DNA from: Pseudomonas frederiksbergensis
Lineage (GTDB): Bacteria > Pseudomonadota > Gammaproteobacteria > Pseudomonadales > Pseudomonadaceae
Assembly: GCF_035751725.1 (NCBI RefSeq)
Contig: NZ_CP142104.1
Location: 2,976,001 to 3,040,000, forward strand
Length of the DNA: 64,000 nt
Reading direction: 5' to 3'
Of the stretch, positions 17,621-26,950 are shown in pieces. Each line of letters opens with the position of its first letter. Positions within the stretch are counted from its first letter, which is position 1. A model generated the notes under the pieces. That model made no database searches and was not told where the DNA came from. It worked only from the letters and a program-made list of their open reading frames with translations. Both the position numbers and the translations under genes were made by a program.

Positions 17621-18496
17621 TTGGAACTCGTCTGGCTAGAAGATTTTTCAGCGCTTGCGGAGTACGGCAGCTTCGTCCGTGCCGCGCAAGCGCGCCACGT
17701 TACCCAGCCAGCATTCAGTCGCCGCGTCCGTTCGCTGGAAAACTGGATGGGTGTGGATCTGTTTGTCCGCACGCCCCAGGGCGCGACCTTGACCGAAGCC
17801 GGGCGGCAGATTCTGCCCAGCGCCCAGGAGGCTGCGAGGCGCCTGTACAGGATGCGTACCGAGGCGCAGGAAGTCGCCGGCATGACCGCCAAGACGCTGC
17901 AATTTGCCGCGACGCATTCGCTGTCGTTCACCTTTTTCCCGAGATGGTTGAGAAACTCCGAGAATGGTGCGCCGATAGACGCCGTGCGCCTGCATTCGGA
18001 CAGCATGGCGGTGTGTGAACAGATGCTGATCCACGGCCAGGTGCAATTCCTGCTCTGCCATCGGCACCCCGACGTACCGCCGTTGCTGGAGTCGAATCAG
18101 TTCATCGCAAAGAAAGTCGGAGAGGACATCCTTATCCCCTTGGCGAGTGCCTCGGCCAACGTCGGCACGTCACCTGCGACGTTGCCCTATCTGGCCTATA
18201 CCGACGAATCGGGTCTCGGGCGTATCGTCGCCCACCGGCTCCATGGCAAGGAAGACTACCTTCACCTCAAGCCGCTTTTCAGCAGCCACCTGGCCGCGGT
18301 GCTGATGTCCATGGCGCTGGAAAGCAAAGGCGTCGCGTGGCTGCCCAAAAGCCTGACGGAACAGGAAATGGCCGATGGACGCCTGGTCAGGGCCCTTGAT
18401 GAAAGCTGGGACATCCCCTTGGAGATCCACCTCACGCGTCCAACCGCGCCGATCAGCCCGGGGGCTGAAGAGTTCTGGGGCAGGCTCAAGGGTTGA
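17621..18496 (+). CDS. LysR-family regulator of the D-tartrate module, TTG start
   Basis: Regulator of 291 aa. The winged helix starts at once (LVWLEDFSALAEYGSFVRAA, then HVTQPAFSRRVRSLENWMG), followed by the effector domain. No in-frame ATG fits: the only upstream one would overlap tarD by 56 bp. The TTG at 17621 is preceded by AGGAGG 8 bp upstream, a near-perfect ribosome site, and gives the standard LysR N-terminus. It is divergent from tarD across 100 bp, so it very probably controls tarD and the carrier with D-tartrate as effector (inference). Confidence 0.86.
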   Translation: MELVWLEDFSALAEYGSFVRAAQARHVTQPAFSRRVRSLENWMGVDLFVRTPQGATLTEAGRQILPSAQEAARRLYRMRTEAQEVAGMTAKTLQFAATHSLSFTFFPRWLRNSENGAPIDAVRLHSDSMAVCEQMLIHGQVQFLLCHRHPDVPPLLESNQFIAKKVGEDILIPLASASANVGTSPATLPYLAYTDESGLGRIVAHRLHGKEDYLHLKPLFSSHLAAVLMSMALESKGVAWLPKSLTEQEMADGRLVRALDESWDIPLEIHLTRPTAPISPGAEEFWGRLKG

Positions 18497-18502
18497 GTCT
18501 AC

Positions 18503-19714
18503 TCATCCGCCCCGCTCTGCTCGTTCCAGAACACCGCGAATCACCCCCGATTGCCATTCGAAATACGGATTATAGGTGAGCCGCGCATGGATTTTTCCCG
18601 GCTCGCTATAGCCCCAATCCGAGAACCAGACGTCCTCCCCTGCCTCGCACCGGGCCACTTCATCGGCGTTGCGGCTGTTGCGGCAGAACCGCAGGGTGCC
18701 TGAGCGACCGTAGAGCGGGTTGGCTGGCGAGAAAAGGATGCCCATGTGGGAGAACTGGCTGATGCGCTCTTCAACGATGCGGTCGGTACGCGTCAGGATG
18801 CGGCGTTGCTGCGCAACCTCCCCGTCACCCTGGCCGTACCAGATCAGCCGGCTCGCAGCATGGGTGAAGCGCCGTTTGAACAGCTCCCGCACGTAGCGCA
18901 CGTCGACCACGGAATCCTGTTCAGTCAGGACAATGGCAACCGGCCTGTCGAAGTCTTCGTTCTCGATAAGCCGGCGAACCGCGACGCTGCTGCGGTAGAA
19001 CTGGGCGAAACCGTTGGTGGGCACATTGTGGTAACGCACGGGCGACTGCTGTGGCCGGGAGTTGTCCGGCGCGAGGATCCAAGTCTTGAAATGCGCCAGC
19101 CAAGGCGCGGCCCAATCGTAGGATTCGCTTGACCGAAAGGCCGGTGAAAACAGCACCAGCCCCCTGATGCCCGGATCCTTGACCGCATAGGCCAGCGCCA
19201 GATTGGCGCCGGTGGAGAACCCGCCCAGGTAAACGTGCGCAAACTCCTTGCGCAGCAAGGCGACCTGCTGCTCGACCAACTGCTGCCATTCCTCCAGTTG
19301 CACATCGATCAGGTCGGCCGGTTTGGTGCCGTGCCCTGGCAGCAACGCGACGCGCACCACGTAGCCTTGCGCCGCGAGGTCCCGCGCGATGTCGACGAAG
19401 GACCAAGGGGAATCTCCCAGGCCATGCAGCAGCAGAATGGCTTTGTCGGAGGGCGCATCGGGACGTACTTCATAAGGCGCATTCCAAGCCAGTTCGTCGC
19501 TGCGCTGTTCGGTTTGGAACAGCCGTTTTTCTTCAATCAGGGCACGGGAAGCCTGGGCGTAAGCCTGGAAATTCTCCGGCTGCACCGTGGCATCGGCCGC
19601 GCTGGGCTGCCTCGCGCAGCCAAGCGTCAACGCCAGGCACGCCACGCTGGCAACGGCAACCGGCATGAATGAGCGCCGAAACCGTGTCACAACCTTGATC
19701 GTTGCTGAAATCAT
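18503..19714 (-). CDS. Alpha/beta hydrolase lipoprotein (serine hydrolase)
   Basis: Predicted membrane-anchored hydrolase of 403 aa. A signal with lipobox LTLGC (Cys near residue 33) is followed by an alpha/beta-hydrolase core: LLHGLGDSPWSF (oxyanion region), the nucleophile elbow GGFSTGA, an Asp after VLTEQDSVVDV and a His in QFSHMGIL. The long insert WFSDWGYSEPGK near the C-terminus is not part of the minimal fold. The ATG at 19714 is used; a TTG two codons earlier is possible. The substrate is unknown. It is convergent with the tartrate LysR gene (6-bp gap) and its promoter overlaps the end of the RND pseudogene. Confidence 0.85.
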   Translation of the reverse strand: MISATIKVVTRFRRSFMPVAVASVACLALTLGCARQPSAADATVQPENFQAYAQASRALIEEKRLFQTEQRSDELAWNAPYEVRPDAPSDKAILLLHGLGDSPWSFVDIARDLAAQGYVVRVALLPGHGTKPADLIDVQLEEWQQLVEQQVALLRKEFAHVYLGGFSTGANLALAYAVKDPGIRGLVLFSPAFRSSESYDWAAPWLAHFKTWILAPDNSRPQQSPVRYHNVPTNGFAQFYRSSVAVRRLIENEDFDRPVAIVLTEQDSVVDVRYVRELFKRRFTHAASRLIWYGQGDGEVAQQRRILTRTDRIVEERISQFSHMGILFSPANPLYGRSGTLRFCRNSRNADEVARCEAGEDVWFSDWGYSEPGKIHARLTYNPYFEWQSGVIRGVLERAERGG

Positions 19715-20265
19715 TGACAATCATCCCCTTGTTTCACGGCTGGGTACCTGACCCTATCACGCCCATCACCCGATGAATCCGAATTGTGGCGCATACGTTT
19801 GTACAGCCACTGCGCCCCATCGTCCACATAGGAAAACACCACGGGAATGACCAGCAGGCTCAGCACAGTCGAGGTGATCAGCCCGCCAATCAAGACGATG
19901 GCCATCGGCGCGCGGAAACTCGGATCGGTTCCCCAACCGAGCGCGATGGGCATCATGCCTGCCCCCATGGCGATTGTCGTCATGACGATGGGCCGCGCTC
20001 GCTTGCCGCAGGCGTCGATGATCGCCTCGGTGCGCGGCGGTTGCAGGAAATCCTTCAGCAACAGCACCAGGACCATATAGATACACGCCACACCGGTCAG
20101 CATTGCCACGCCGAATCCCGAGGCAAGTTCGCCCAAGGCTTCGGCGTCGCCCACAGATGTACGCGCCAGGCCTGGCGGCAGTTGTTGCAAGCTCGGCAAG
20201 GCAAGCACGGCCTGTTCGATTTCGCCCAGTGGCTGGCCGTTGGTCTCGATTTCGATGTGCTGCTC
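19711..20265 (-). pseudogene. RND efflux permease remnant (C-terminal part with internal deletion)
   Basis: Reading leftward, this strand encodes the last portion of an HAE-type RND transporter: NGQPLGEIEQAVLALPSLQQ, GELASGFGVAMLTGVACIYM, KDFLQP, then RARPIVMTTIAMGAGMMPI and GGLITSTVLSLLVIPVVFSY. The ~800 N-terminal residues are missing. A second lesion lies near 20040: KDFLQP joins directly to PRTEAIIDACGKRARPI, whereas intact members carry about 45-50 more residues here (the segment with GIxxKNxILLV), so a transmembrane pair is gone. The frame then runs to 19711, across the start of the hydrolase gene. It is non-functional. Its 5' side fuses to a kinase fragment on the other strand. Confidence 0.8.
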
Positions 20266-20279
20266 GCCTACGTCGCGTG

Positions 20280-20679
20280 CGTGGGCATCGTCGTGGCTGG
20301 GCCCGCAGATACGCAAACACCCTGGCAGGCCGACCGCAGCGCGCTGTTCACGCTGCTGAAAAACCTGCTGGAAAACGCCATCCAGCATGCGCCCGCAGGT
20401 ACGCAAGTCCGAGTGGAATTCACCACAAGCAGGCTGACCGTACGCGACTGGGGGCCTGGCGTGGAGCAAGCCCAACTGCCGCAGATATTCACCCGTTTCT
20501 GGCGCGGCGCCCATAGGCGCGATCACGGCGCCGGACTAGGACTGACGATTTGCCAGGAAATCGCTCGCGCACATGGGTGGACGCTGGTTGCGCAAAGGGA
20601 GGAGCCGGGCTTGTCGTTTTGTTTGTCCCGGCATTACGGTGGGCCCGGATGGCCTCCAAGCCCAGCCGATACTCAATAA
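20280..20679 (+). pseudogene. Sensor histidine kinase remnant (ATPase domain only)
   Basis: The plus strand encodes only the catalytic ATP-binding part of a two-component kinase: ADRSALFTLLKNLLENAIQHA (N-box), VRDWGPGVEQ (G1), IFTRFWRGAH (F-box) and HGAGLGLTICQEIA (G2), ending at a TAA at 20677-20679. No start codon, sensor, HAMP or H-box lies upstream; instead the sequence passes into the RND fragment on the opposite strand. The exact left border (about 20265-20300) cannot be fixed by eye. The simplest reading is a deletion that removed the 5' parts of two divergent genes. Its tail overlaps the MBL gene stop by 7 bp. Confidence 0.78.
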
Positions 20680-21605
20680 TCCCAAGACCCCGCCACCCAA
20701 CGAAACGCGTCGCCATCCACCGCCACCCGGCCCACGGAAGGAAACGACAGGTGCGTTGCCACGAACAGCTCCCCGCTCGCCGCGGCCTCACGCATGAGGC
20801 GTACGCGAACGCGCACCGCTTCTTCAGGGTCGTGTTCGAAGCCGTTTTGCCAATCGGGGTGGTCGAAGGCCACCGGGAACAAGGCGTCACCGGCAAACGT
20901 GAGTTTTTCGCGCCCAGACCTCACGTGCACCACGCTGTGCCCCGGGGTATGCCCGCCGGTGCGTTTGACCAGGACACCCGGTGCCACTTCATATTCCTGT
21001 TCAAAGGTGCGCAATTTGTCGTGGTACGCCTCCATGAACTGCCGCGCGGTGGTGTGCAGCACTTCGGGTATCGGCGCAGGCATGACGGTGCGCGAGAAGT
21101 CCGGTTCCGCCCAGAAGTCGACTTCGGTCTTACACACATGGATTCGTACATCCGGACGCAGGCGATTCCGGACCTCATCGACCAGCAGCCCACCAATGTG
21201 GTCCATGTGCATATGGGTGATGACCACATCGGTGATCGAGGACAGCTCGATCCCGGCCGCCTCCAACCGCTTGGGAAACAGTCCGGCGCGCGGGAAGCCG
21301 GGGAACTGCCCGCCCAGCCCGGCGTCGACGAGCAGGGTTTGCTCGCCGCTGCGCACCACCAGCACGTTGAGCGCCCAATCGAACGCGTCCGGGCCCAGGA
21401 ACATATCCTTGAACCAGGCGGCACGGGCGGCGGGGTCGACATTGGTGGACATGGTCGAGGTCGGCAACGGCAACACGCCATCGCTGATTACCAGCACGTC
21501 AATGTCGCCGACCTTGAGTGCGTAGCGCGACGGGACCAGCTCCTCGGTCGCGGATGTTCCCTGGACTGCGTTGGTTTTCGCCGTGTCTTGCAGATGCATC
21601 GTCAT
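20673..21605 (-). CDS. MBL-fold metallohydrolase, methyl-parathion-hydrolase-like
   Basis: Zinc hydrolase of 310 aa. The metal site is visible: HMHMDHIGGL, the later His in GGHTPGHSVVHV, the bridging Asp in FAGDALFPV and the last His in VATHLSFPSVG. The order and flanking blocks (VISDGVLPLP, LLVDAGLGGQF, VDFWAEPDF, THLSFP) follow the methyl parathion hydrolase branch rather than beta-lactamases; that is from memory of the family. No clear signal peptide is seen. The ATG at 21605 has CGGAGA 6 bp upstream. It is divergent from the molybdenum hydroxylase operon over 244 bp. The substrate is unknown, perhaps a lactone or ester. Confidence 0.85.
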   Translation of the reverse strand: MTMHLQDTAKTNAVQGTSATEELVPSRYALKVGDIDVLVISDGVLPLPTSTMSTNVDPAARAAWFKDMFLGPDAFDWALNVLVVRSGEQTLLVDAGLGGQFPGFPRAGLFPKRLEAAGIELSSITDVVITHMHMDHIGGLLVDEVRNRLRPDVRIHVCKTEVDFWAEPDFSRTVMPAPIPEVLHTTARQFMEAYHDKLRTFEQEYEVAPGVLVKRTGGHTPGHSVVHVRSGREKLTFAGDALFPVAFDHPDWQNGFEHDPEEAVRVRVRLMREAAASGELFVATHLSFPSVGRVAVDGDAFRWVAGSWDY

Positions 21606-21849
21606 GATCGCTCTCCGGTGCTCAATGGGGATCCGTTTTGACGGATCAACTGGAGAACCAGTGTGCATCGCTGTGCGGCGCGATCGATATCATACGCGGG
21701 TATGCCGCGCCTACCTCTTGGCGTGCTCGTTCCAAACGAACGGCTGGCGATTTGCAAGATTGGGCAATCATCGGACCGGATCGTGCAAGCTATCGCGCCC
21801 AATGCTTTCTATAGTAATCGGTGCCCAACCATCTGGAGCTGGTCCGACT

Positions 21850-22323
21850 ATGAGCGCCCTCAATATCAATGGCCGTGAGCACACGGTCGACGTAGATCCC
21901 GGCACCCCAATTCTGTGGGCCCTGCGCGACACGCTGGGCATGACCGGCACCAAGTTCGGCTGCGGTGCAGCCTTGTGCGGCGCCTGCACCGTTCACCTGG
22001 ACGGCCAGGCCATTCGCTCCTGCGTGACGCCGGTTGCCGCGGCGGTTGGCAAGAAAATCACCACCATCGAAGCGGCCACCGATGGCAGCGACCCGGTGGG
22101 CAGTGCCGTGCACGAGGCTTGGGTCAAGCATGACGTGGCGCAGTGCGGCTACTGCCAGAGCGGCCAGATCATGAGCGCGACCGCGTTTCTCAAGGCCCAG
22201 CCCAAGGGCAAGCAGCCGACACCGGCCGAGATCGACTCGGCCATGGCCGGCAATATCTGCCGCTGCGGCACTTATGCCCGAATCCGCGCCGCGGTGGCCG
22301 ATGCCGCCAAAGCCCTCGCCTGA
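21850..22323 (+). CDS. (2Fe-2S)-binding small subunit of aldehyde/isoquinoline oxidoreductase
   Basis: Iron-sulfur subunit of 157 aa of a xanthine-oxidase-family enzyme, closest in layout to IorA. The plant-ferredoxin cluster is [21 protein letters not shown] and the second [2Fe-2S] domain has CGYCQSGQI and [10 protein letters not shown]. It transfers electrons from the molybdenum site of the large subunit to an acceptor. The ATG at 21850 (MSALNING) matches family N-termini, with GGAG 11 bp upstream. The large-subunit gene follows after 13 bp. No FAD subunit gene is present, as expected for the two-subunit type; no cytochrome subunit follows either. Confidence 0.92.
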   Translation: MSALNINGREHTVDVDPGTPILWALRDTLGMTGTKFGCGAALCGACTVHLDGQAIRSCVTPVAAAVGKKITTIEAATDGSDPVGSAVHEAWVKHDVAQCGYCQSGQIMSATAFLKAQPKGKQPTPAEIDSAMAGNICRCGTYARIRAAVADAAKALA

Positions 22324-22336
22324 CAGGGAGTTCGCC

Positions 22337-24577
22337 ATGCTGAACGAGATTTTTCCAACCGAACTTCCCCGTGCTTTGCAGCATCTGCTCGAACGCGATG
22401 ACGCGGACAGTCCTGCGACCCTGCCGCGCCGCAGCTTCCTCAAGATCGTCGGCATCGGCGGCCTGGCCTTGGGTGCATTTCCGCACCTGGCCCTTGGGCA
22501 ACAAGCCAATGCGGCTGGCGAAGGCCCCCTCAAGCCGACCCAACAACCTTCGGCCTTCGTGCAGATCGCGCCCAACGGCGAGGTGACGGTGACGATCAAT
22601 CGCCTCGAGTTCGGCCAAGGCGTACAGACGGGCCTGCCGATGATCCTCGCCGAAGAGCTCGACGCCGACTGGAGCCTGGTGCGTACGCGCAACGGCAACA
22701 ACGACGCGGCCTACATGGATCCAGCCTTTGGCATTCACCTCACCGGCGGTTCCAATTCGATCAAGAACAGCTACACCCAATACCGTGAACTGGGTGCCCG
22801 GGCCCGGTCGATGCTGCTGGCCGCTGCGGCGGCGCGCTGGAATGTCGACCCCGCCAGCCTGACCACGCAAAACGGCACGGTGCTTGGCCCAGGCGGCCGC
22901 AAGGCAACCTACGGCGAGCTGGCCGAAGCCGCCATGGCGATGCCCGTGCCGGAGAAGGTCATGCTCAAGGATCCCAAGGAATTCCGCATCATCGGCCAGG
23001 CCACCACCCGCCTCGACGCCAAGGCCAAGAGCAGCGGCCAACAGGATTTCGGCATCGATGTGCACCTGCCGGGGCAACTGACCGCAGTGGTCGCCCGACC
23101 GCCGGTGTTCGGCGCCCGCATCGCCTCCCTGGACGACGGCGCCGCACGCGCCACCAAAGGCGTGAAAGCCGTGTTGCGTGTGCCGCTCGATGGCGGTGCC
23201 GAAGGCGTCGCGGTGATCGCCGACGGCTACTGGCAGGCGAAGCTGGCACGGGATGCGCTGAAAGTCGAATGGGACGTGGCCAAGGTCGAAAAGGTCGACA
23301 CGGAAAAACAACTGGCCCAGTACCGCGAACTCGCCAGCCAATCCGGCCCTCTGCACTTCGATGCCGATATGAAGCCGCTGGCTAGCGCGCCGCACCAGTT
23401 GGAGGCGGAGTTCGTATTCCCTTATCTGGCCCACGCGCCCATGGAGCCGCTGAACTGTACCGTCCAGCTGTCCGAGGGCCGCGCGCAGTTGTGGGTGGGC
23501 ACGCAATTCCCCGGTGGCGACGGCGCGGCGGCGGCCAAGGTGCTGAATCTCAAGCCCGAGCAAGTCCAGGTGAATGTGCAGACCGCTGGCGGTGGCTTCG
23601 GCCGGCGCGGCGTGCCCACTAACGACTTCGTCGTGCAGGCCTGCGAAGTGGCCAAGGCCGCCCGCGCCGCGGGGCTCGATGCACCGATCCGCACCCTGTG
23701 GAGCCGAGAAGACGACATCAAGGGCGGCTACTACCGCCCCATGCACCTGCATCGCGCGCGCATCGGCTTCGACGACAGCGGCAAGGTGTTGGCCTGGGAC
23801 CACGCCCTGGTCGGCCAATCCATTCTCACCGGCACCCTGTTCGCCGGGCAGATGAAAAACGGCATCGACCCCACCGCCACGGAAGGTTTGCGCGATCCGT
23901 ATCCGTTGCCGATGCGATTGACCGTGCACCATCCCAAGCTCAACGTGCCCGTGCTCTGGTGGCGCAGCGTCGGCTCGACCCACACCGCTTTCGTGATGGA
24001 AACGTTGCTCGACGAGATCGCCCGCACGACCAAGCAAGACCCGGTGGCGTACCGCATGAAACTGTTTGGCGACCAGAACCCGCGTCATCGCGACGCACTG
24101 CAACTGGCGGTGGACAAGAGCGAGTACGGCAAGCGCGCGCTGCCCGCCGGTCATGCCTGGGGCGTGGCGGTACATGAATCGTTCAGCTCGGTGGTGGCCT
24201 ACGTGGTCGAAGCCTCGGTGCAGGATGGCCGTCCGGTGCTCCACAACGTCACGGCGGGCGTGCACTGCAACCTGGTGGTCAACCCGCGCAGTGTTGAAGC
24301 CCAGGTCCAAGGCGCCGCCCTGATGGGCCTGTCGATGTGCCTGCCGGGCGGCGCCGTGACGTTGAAGGACGGCGTCGTGCAGCAAAGCAACTTTGCCGAC
24401 TTCAGCGTGCCGCGCATCACCGACATGCCGCAGATTGCGGTTCATATCGTCCCCAGCGCCGAACCACCGACTGGCATGGGCGAACCCGGCCTGCCCGCCT
24501 TGGCCCCTGCGTTTGCCAATGCCATCGCCAGCCTGACGGGCAAACCGCTACGGCAGTTGCCGTTCAGCCTGGCTTGA
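22337..24577 (+). CDS. Molybdopterin-binding large subunit, Tat-exported (IorB-like)
   Basis: Catalytic subunit of 746 aa of an isoquinoline-1-oxidoreductase/aldehyde-dehydrogenase type enzyme that hydroxylates N-heterocycles or aldehydes at a Mo-cytosine-dinucleotide centre. The N-terminus has a twin-arginine signal, [19 protein letters not shown], so the mature complex should be periplasmic and the small subunit exported with it. Molybdopterin-family blocks include [57 protein letters not shown] and the C-terminal [18 protein letters not shown], which holds the catalytic Glu. GGGAG lies 8 bp before the ATG at 22337. Substrate unproven. Confidence 0.91.
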   Translation: MLNEIFPTELPRALQHLLERDDADSPATLPRRSFLKIVGIGGLALGAFPHLALGQQANAAGEGPLKPTQQPSAFVQIAPNGEVTVTINRLEFGQGVQTGLPMILAEELDADWSLVRTRNGNNDAAYMDPAFGIHLTGGSNSIKNSYTQYRELGARARSMLLAAAAARWNVDPASLTTQNGTVLGPGGRKATYGELAEAAMAMPVPEKVMLKDPKEFRIIGQATTRLDAKAKSSGQQDFGIDVHLPGQLTAVVARPPVFGARIASLDDGAARATKGVKAVLRVPLDGGAEGVAVIADGYWQAKLARDALKVEWDVAKVEKVDTEKQLAQYRELASQSGPLHFDADMKPLASAPHQLEAEFVFPYLAHAPMEPLNCTVQLSEGRAQLWVGTQFPGGDGAAAAKVLNLKPEQVQVNVQTAGGGFGRRGVPTNDFVVQACEVAKAARAAGLDAPIRTLWSREDDIKGGYYRPMHLHRARIGFDDSGKVLAWDHALVGQSILTGTLFAGQMKNGIDPTATEGLRDPYPLPMRLTVHHPKLNVPVLWWRSVGSTHTAFVMETLLDEIARTTKQDPVAYRMKLFGDQNPRHRDALQLAVDKSEYGKRALPAGHAWGVAVHESFSSVVAYVVEASVQDGRPVLHNVTAGVHCNLVVNPRSVEAQVQGAALMGLSMCLPGGAVTLKDGVVQQSNFADFSVPRITDMPQIAVHIVPSAEPPTGMGEPGLPALAPAFANAIASLTGKPLRQLPFSLA

Positions 24578-24598
24578 TTCGGAGTAGATGCCGAACCT

Positions 24599-24626
24599 GT
24601 GGCGAGGGGTTTATCTCCCTCGCCAC
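24599..24626. repeat. REP-type inverted repeat (GTGGCGAGG family)
   Basis: GTGGCGAGGGG (24599-24609) and CTCCCTCGCCAC (24615-24626) form an imperfect hairpin around TTTAT in the convergent gap after the large-subunit gene. It is one of four copies of this family in the window (others at 28111, 29687 and 36323), all between genes. Confidence 0.75.
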
Positions 24627-24648
24627 CGCCCCATGGGCGCCCGTTTCC

Positions 24649-24912
24649 TCAATTGTCCTGGCCGCAGTTCTGCCCGACTGAGCTGTAATCCAGCGCTTGG
24701 ATCGCGCCAGTGGAGTCCAGGTAGGTCATGCGCGATTCGACGACGCCGCAGCCCGACCCCGCCCCTTGCTTGACCGACAGCACCTTGGCGATGTCCAAGT
24801 GGTCGCCGTACATGTAGGTGTGCGGCTTGACGGCGTCCTGGGCGTTGGCTGCCACGGCGCCGAGGCTGAGGATGGCAAACAGGGAAGCGATGCTGAGGTT
24901 CCTGACGTTCAT
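24649..24912 (-). CDS. DUF2790 small exported protein
   Basis: Protein of 87 aa found in pseudomonads. Residues 1-25 are a signal peptide (LSIASLFAILSLGAVAANAQ, cleavage after ANA), so it should be periplasmic. The mature part has the family pattern HTYMYGDHLDIAKVLSV and CGVVESRMTYLDSTG, with two Cys that may pair. Function is unknown; some members are linked to metal stress, but nothing here shows that. It is convergent with the molybdenum hydroxylase operon and stands alone. Confidence 0.85.
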   Translation of the reverse strand: MNVRNLSIASLFAILSLGAVAANAQDAVKPHTYMYGDHLDIAKVLSVKQGAGSGCGVVESRMTYLDSTGAIQALDYSSVGQNCGQDN

Positions 24913-25258
24913 GGCGATGTCTCCGACGTTTGAGTGAGTACCTGAGACGGCTTGTGCTGTCTCGATGGGCTCATTTGACGCCGGTGACGTATCCCGGGTG
25001 TGTCACTGAAGGGCCGAAAGGAATCAGTGCGTATCGAAAAAGGGGTTGGATACACAGCGATACATTTGCATCAGGATGACTCGGCTTGTCAGGCAAGCCG
25101 GACGGTGACCGAAATCGCTCGGATGGCGATGACCATCAGCCGGCCGAGCTTCAGTTATCGGTGCTAAACCAAAGGTGCCAGTCGTTCAGCTACATCAACA
25201 CAAAATATCTGAAGTTCTCCACTGCATTTCCTTATGTGGCAATTGTGTTGCGTGGTGT
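24913..25258. other. Intergenic region of 346 bp without a supported gene
   Basis: The left end must hold the promoter of the DUF2790 gene. A 7-bp hairpin CGGCTTG (25082-25088) with CAAGCCG (25094-25100) lies in the middle. The part near 25180-25258 is AT-richer and lies beyond the MCP stop. A 65-codon frame from 25086 has no ribosome site or recognisable product. Confidence 0.6.
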
Positions 25259-26770
25259 TCAAACCGCGGCCCCCTTCCCATGAAACGCCTGCCCCAGCAC
25301 CGCCAGCCGCTCCGCCAAGGGCGGCAGGCACTGGCTGCTGCGGGTCAGCACGCCGATGTTCTCGGCGTTGCGCTCGGCCACGGCCTGCACGGTTTGCAGC
25401 CGCTCGTTGAGGCCCAGCGACGCCTTCGATTGCGCCTCGGTCGTACTGGCAATCAAATCGTTGAAGTGGTTGATCACGGCGATGTCTTCCACCACCGCGT
25501 GCAGCAATTGCGAGGCTTGCTGGCTGGCGGACACGCAACGCTCCACCCCTTCGCGGCTGTCTTGCATGGCGATGGCGGCTTGACGGCTGCCTTGCTGCAG
25601 CTTGGCGATGATCTGCTGGATTTCCGTCGTGGAGGTCGAGGTTCTCTGCGACAACGTGCGCACTTCATCGGCCACCACCGCAAACCCACGGCCTTGCTCA
25701 CCGGCGCGGGCGGCCTCGATGGCGGCGTTGAGGGCCAGCAGGTTGGTCTGTTCGGCAATGTTGTTGATCACGTCCAGCACTTGGCCGATCTGCTGGGCCT
25801 GCTCGGCCAACAGCTGCACGGTGTCGTTGGTCAGGTTGATGCGTCCTGCCAGTTCGACAATTTCTTCGCGAGTCCGGTCAACGGTGCTGCGTCCCCGGTT
25901 GACCTGCTCGTTGGCTTGCCCGGCCCGTTGCACCGTCTGGCCGACGTGGCTGGAAATGTTTTCCATGGCCTGGACCAGATGAGCGATCGCGCCACTCATC
26001 TGCGCCACTTCATCGAGTTGGTGCCGCGCGCCGTTTTCCAGGGTCTGGCCGACTTGGGACAGATCCTGGCCAAGGTCAGACAGGTTGCGGGTGTCGCGCA
26101 CCACGCCGTCCACCAGATGGGTAACTTGCCGGAGGAAATGGTCGAAACGCTCGCCAGACGAGACTTTCGCGCCATGGCCGCGTTGAGCGCTGGTGTCACT
26201 GCTCAGTTGCGCGGCAGCGGCGAGCACTTTGTCGAGCACCTCCTGGTTTTCCCAGGCGTCTTTCAGGCTCTGGTTGGCGAGGTAGACCAGGATGACGCTC
26301 TCGACCACCACGTAGAAAGCATGGACGAAGATCATTGCCCAGCCGCCATGGGCATCCATCACGAACACCGGCAAGCCCTGGTGCTGCAACCAATGAAAAC
26401 CGACATGATGGACGGCAATGGTGGCGGCGGCCACGACGATGGGCAGCCAGTCGCGATAAAACGTCAACACCGCCAGCAGCACGAAGATGCCGAAGTGGAA
26501 TTCGATCACGCCATGGGTCTGGTTGATGTGCAGCGCCGCCATCACCATCAGCGCCATGGCGATGATGCAGCGCATGGCCCGGGTCCCGCCCAGGCCGCGA
26601 TACAACGCGGTGGTCAACAGGCAGGTCGTTCCCCCGACCAGCAAGGCCTGGGTAAACGTCGAGTGAAGGAAAGCCAGGCCCACGGCATACAGCAGCGTGA
26701 GCCAGAGCAGCCCCAGCATGATCCGATCGGCTTTGCGGTGATGCTCGTTGAAGCGCGAGGGCGAGTCCAT
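25259..26770 (-). CDS. Methyl-accepting chemotaxis protein with multi-span membrane sensor
   Basis: Chemoreceptor of 503 aa. Residues ~20-190 hold about six hydrophobic segments ([47 protein letters not shown] and others) instead of a large periplasmic ligand domain. This suggests that it senses a membrane, redox or hydrophobic cue. The cytoplasmic part has the MCP hairpin tip [19 protein letters not shown] and flanking coiled coils, but no C-terminal CheR pentapeptide is seen. The start at 26770 ([11 protein letters not shown]) gives a short N-terminal tail before the first helix. It is divergent from the patB-like gene. Confidence 0.9.
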   Translation of the reverse strand: MDSPSRFNEHHRKADRIMLGLLWLTLLYAVGLAFLHSTFTQALLVGGTTCLLTTALYRGLGGTRAMRCIIAMALMVMAALHINQTHGVIEFHFGIFVLLAVLTFYRDWLPIVVAAATIAVHHVGFHWLQHQGLPVFVMDAHGGWAMIFVHAFYVVVESVILVYLANQSLKDAWENQEVLDKVLAAAAQLSSDTSAQRGHGAKVSSGERFDHFLRQVTHLVDGVVRDTRNLSDLGQDLSQVGQTLENGARHQLDEVAQMSGAIAHLVQAMENISSHVGQTVQRAGQANEQVNRGRSTVDRTREEIVELAGRINLTNDTVQLLAEQAQQIGQVLDVINNIAEQTNLLALNAAIEAARAGEQGRGFAVVADEVRTLSQRTSTSTTEIQQIIAKLQQGSRQAAIAMQDSREGVERCVSASQQASQLLHAVVEDIAVINHFNDLIASTTEAQSKASLGLNERLQTVQAVAERNAENIGVLTRSSQCLPPLAERLAVLGQAFHGKGAAV

Positions 26771-26950
26771 GGGGCTGTCCTTGTCGTTTATGGTTGGGTG
26801 GATACCGGACTGGCTAGGGAATAACAATCATTCGGCCACCGACTATAGCCCATGGCTATCACAGATGGCAGCCGGCCATAACTCTTTTCCCCCGGGATCT
26901 TTGCTTTATCATGGGCGCGATCCCATTTCCCCTGACCTGATGGAACGACC

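Noticed and set aside
22190..24445. Minus-strand open frame of 751 codons opposite the molybdenum hydroxylase gene
   Set aside because: His/Gly/Arg-rich translation typical of antisense third-codon bias; the plus strand has all molybdopterin motifs.
25086..25283. Plus-strand 65-codon frame between DUF2790 and the MCP gene
   Set aside because: No start signal, composition unlike a protein, and it overlaps the end of the MCP gene.
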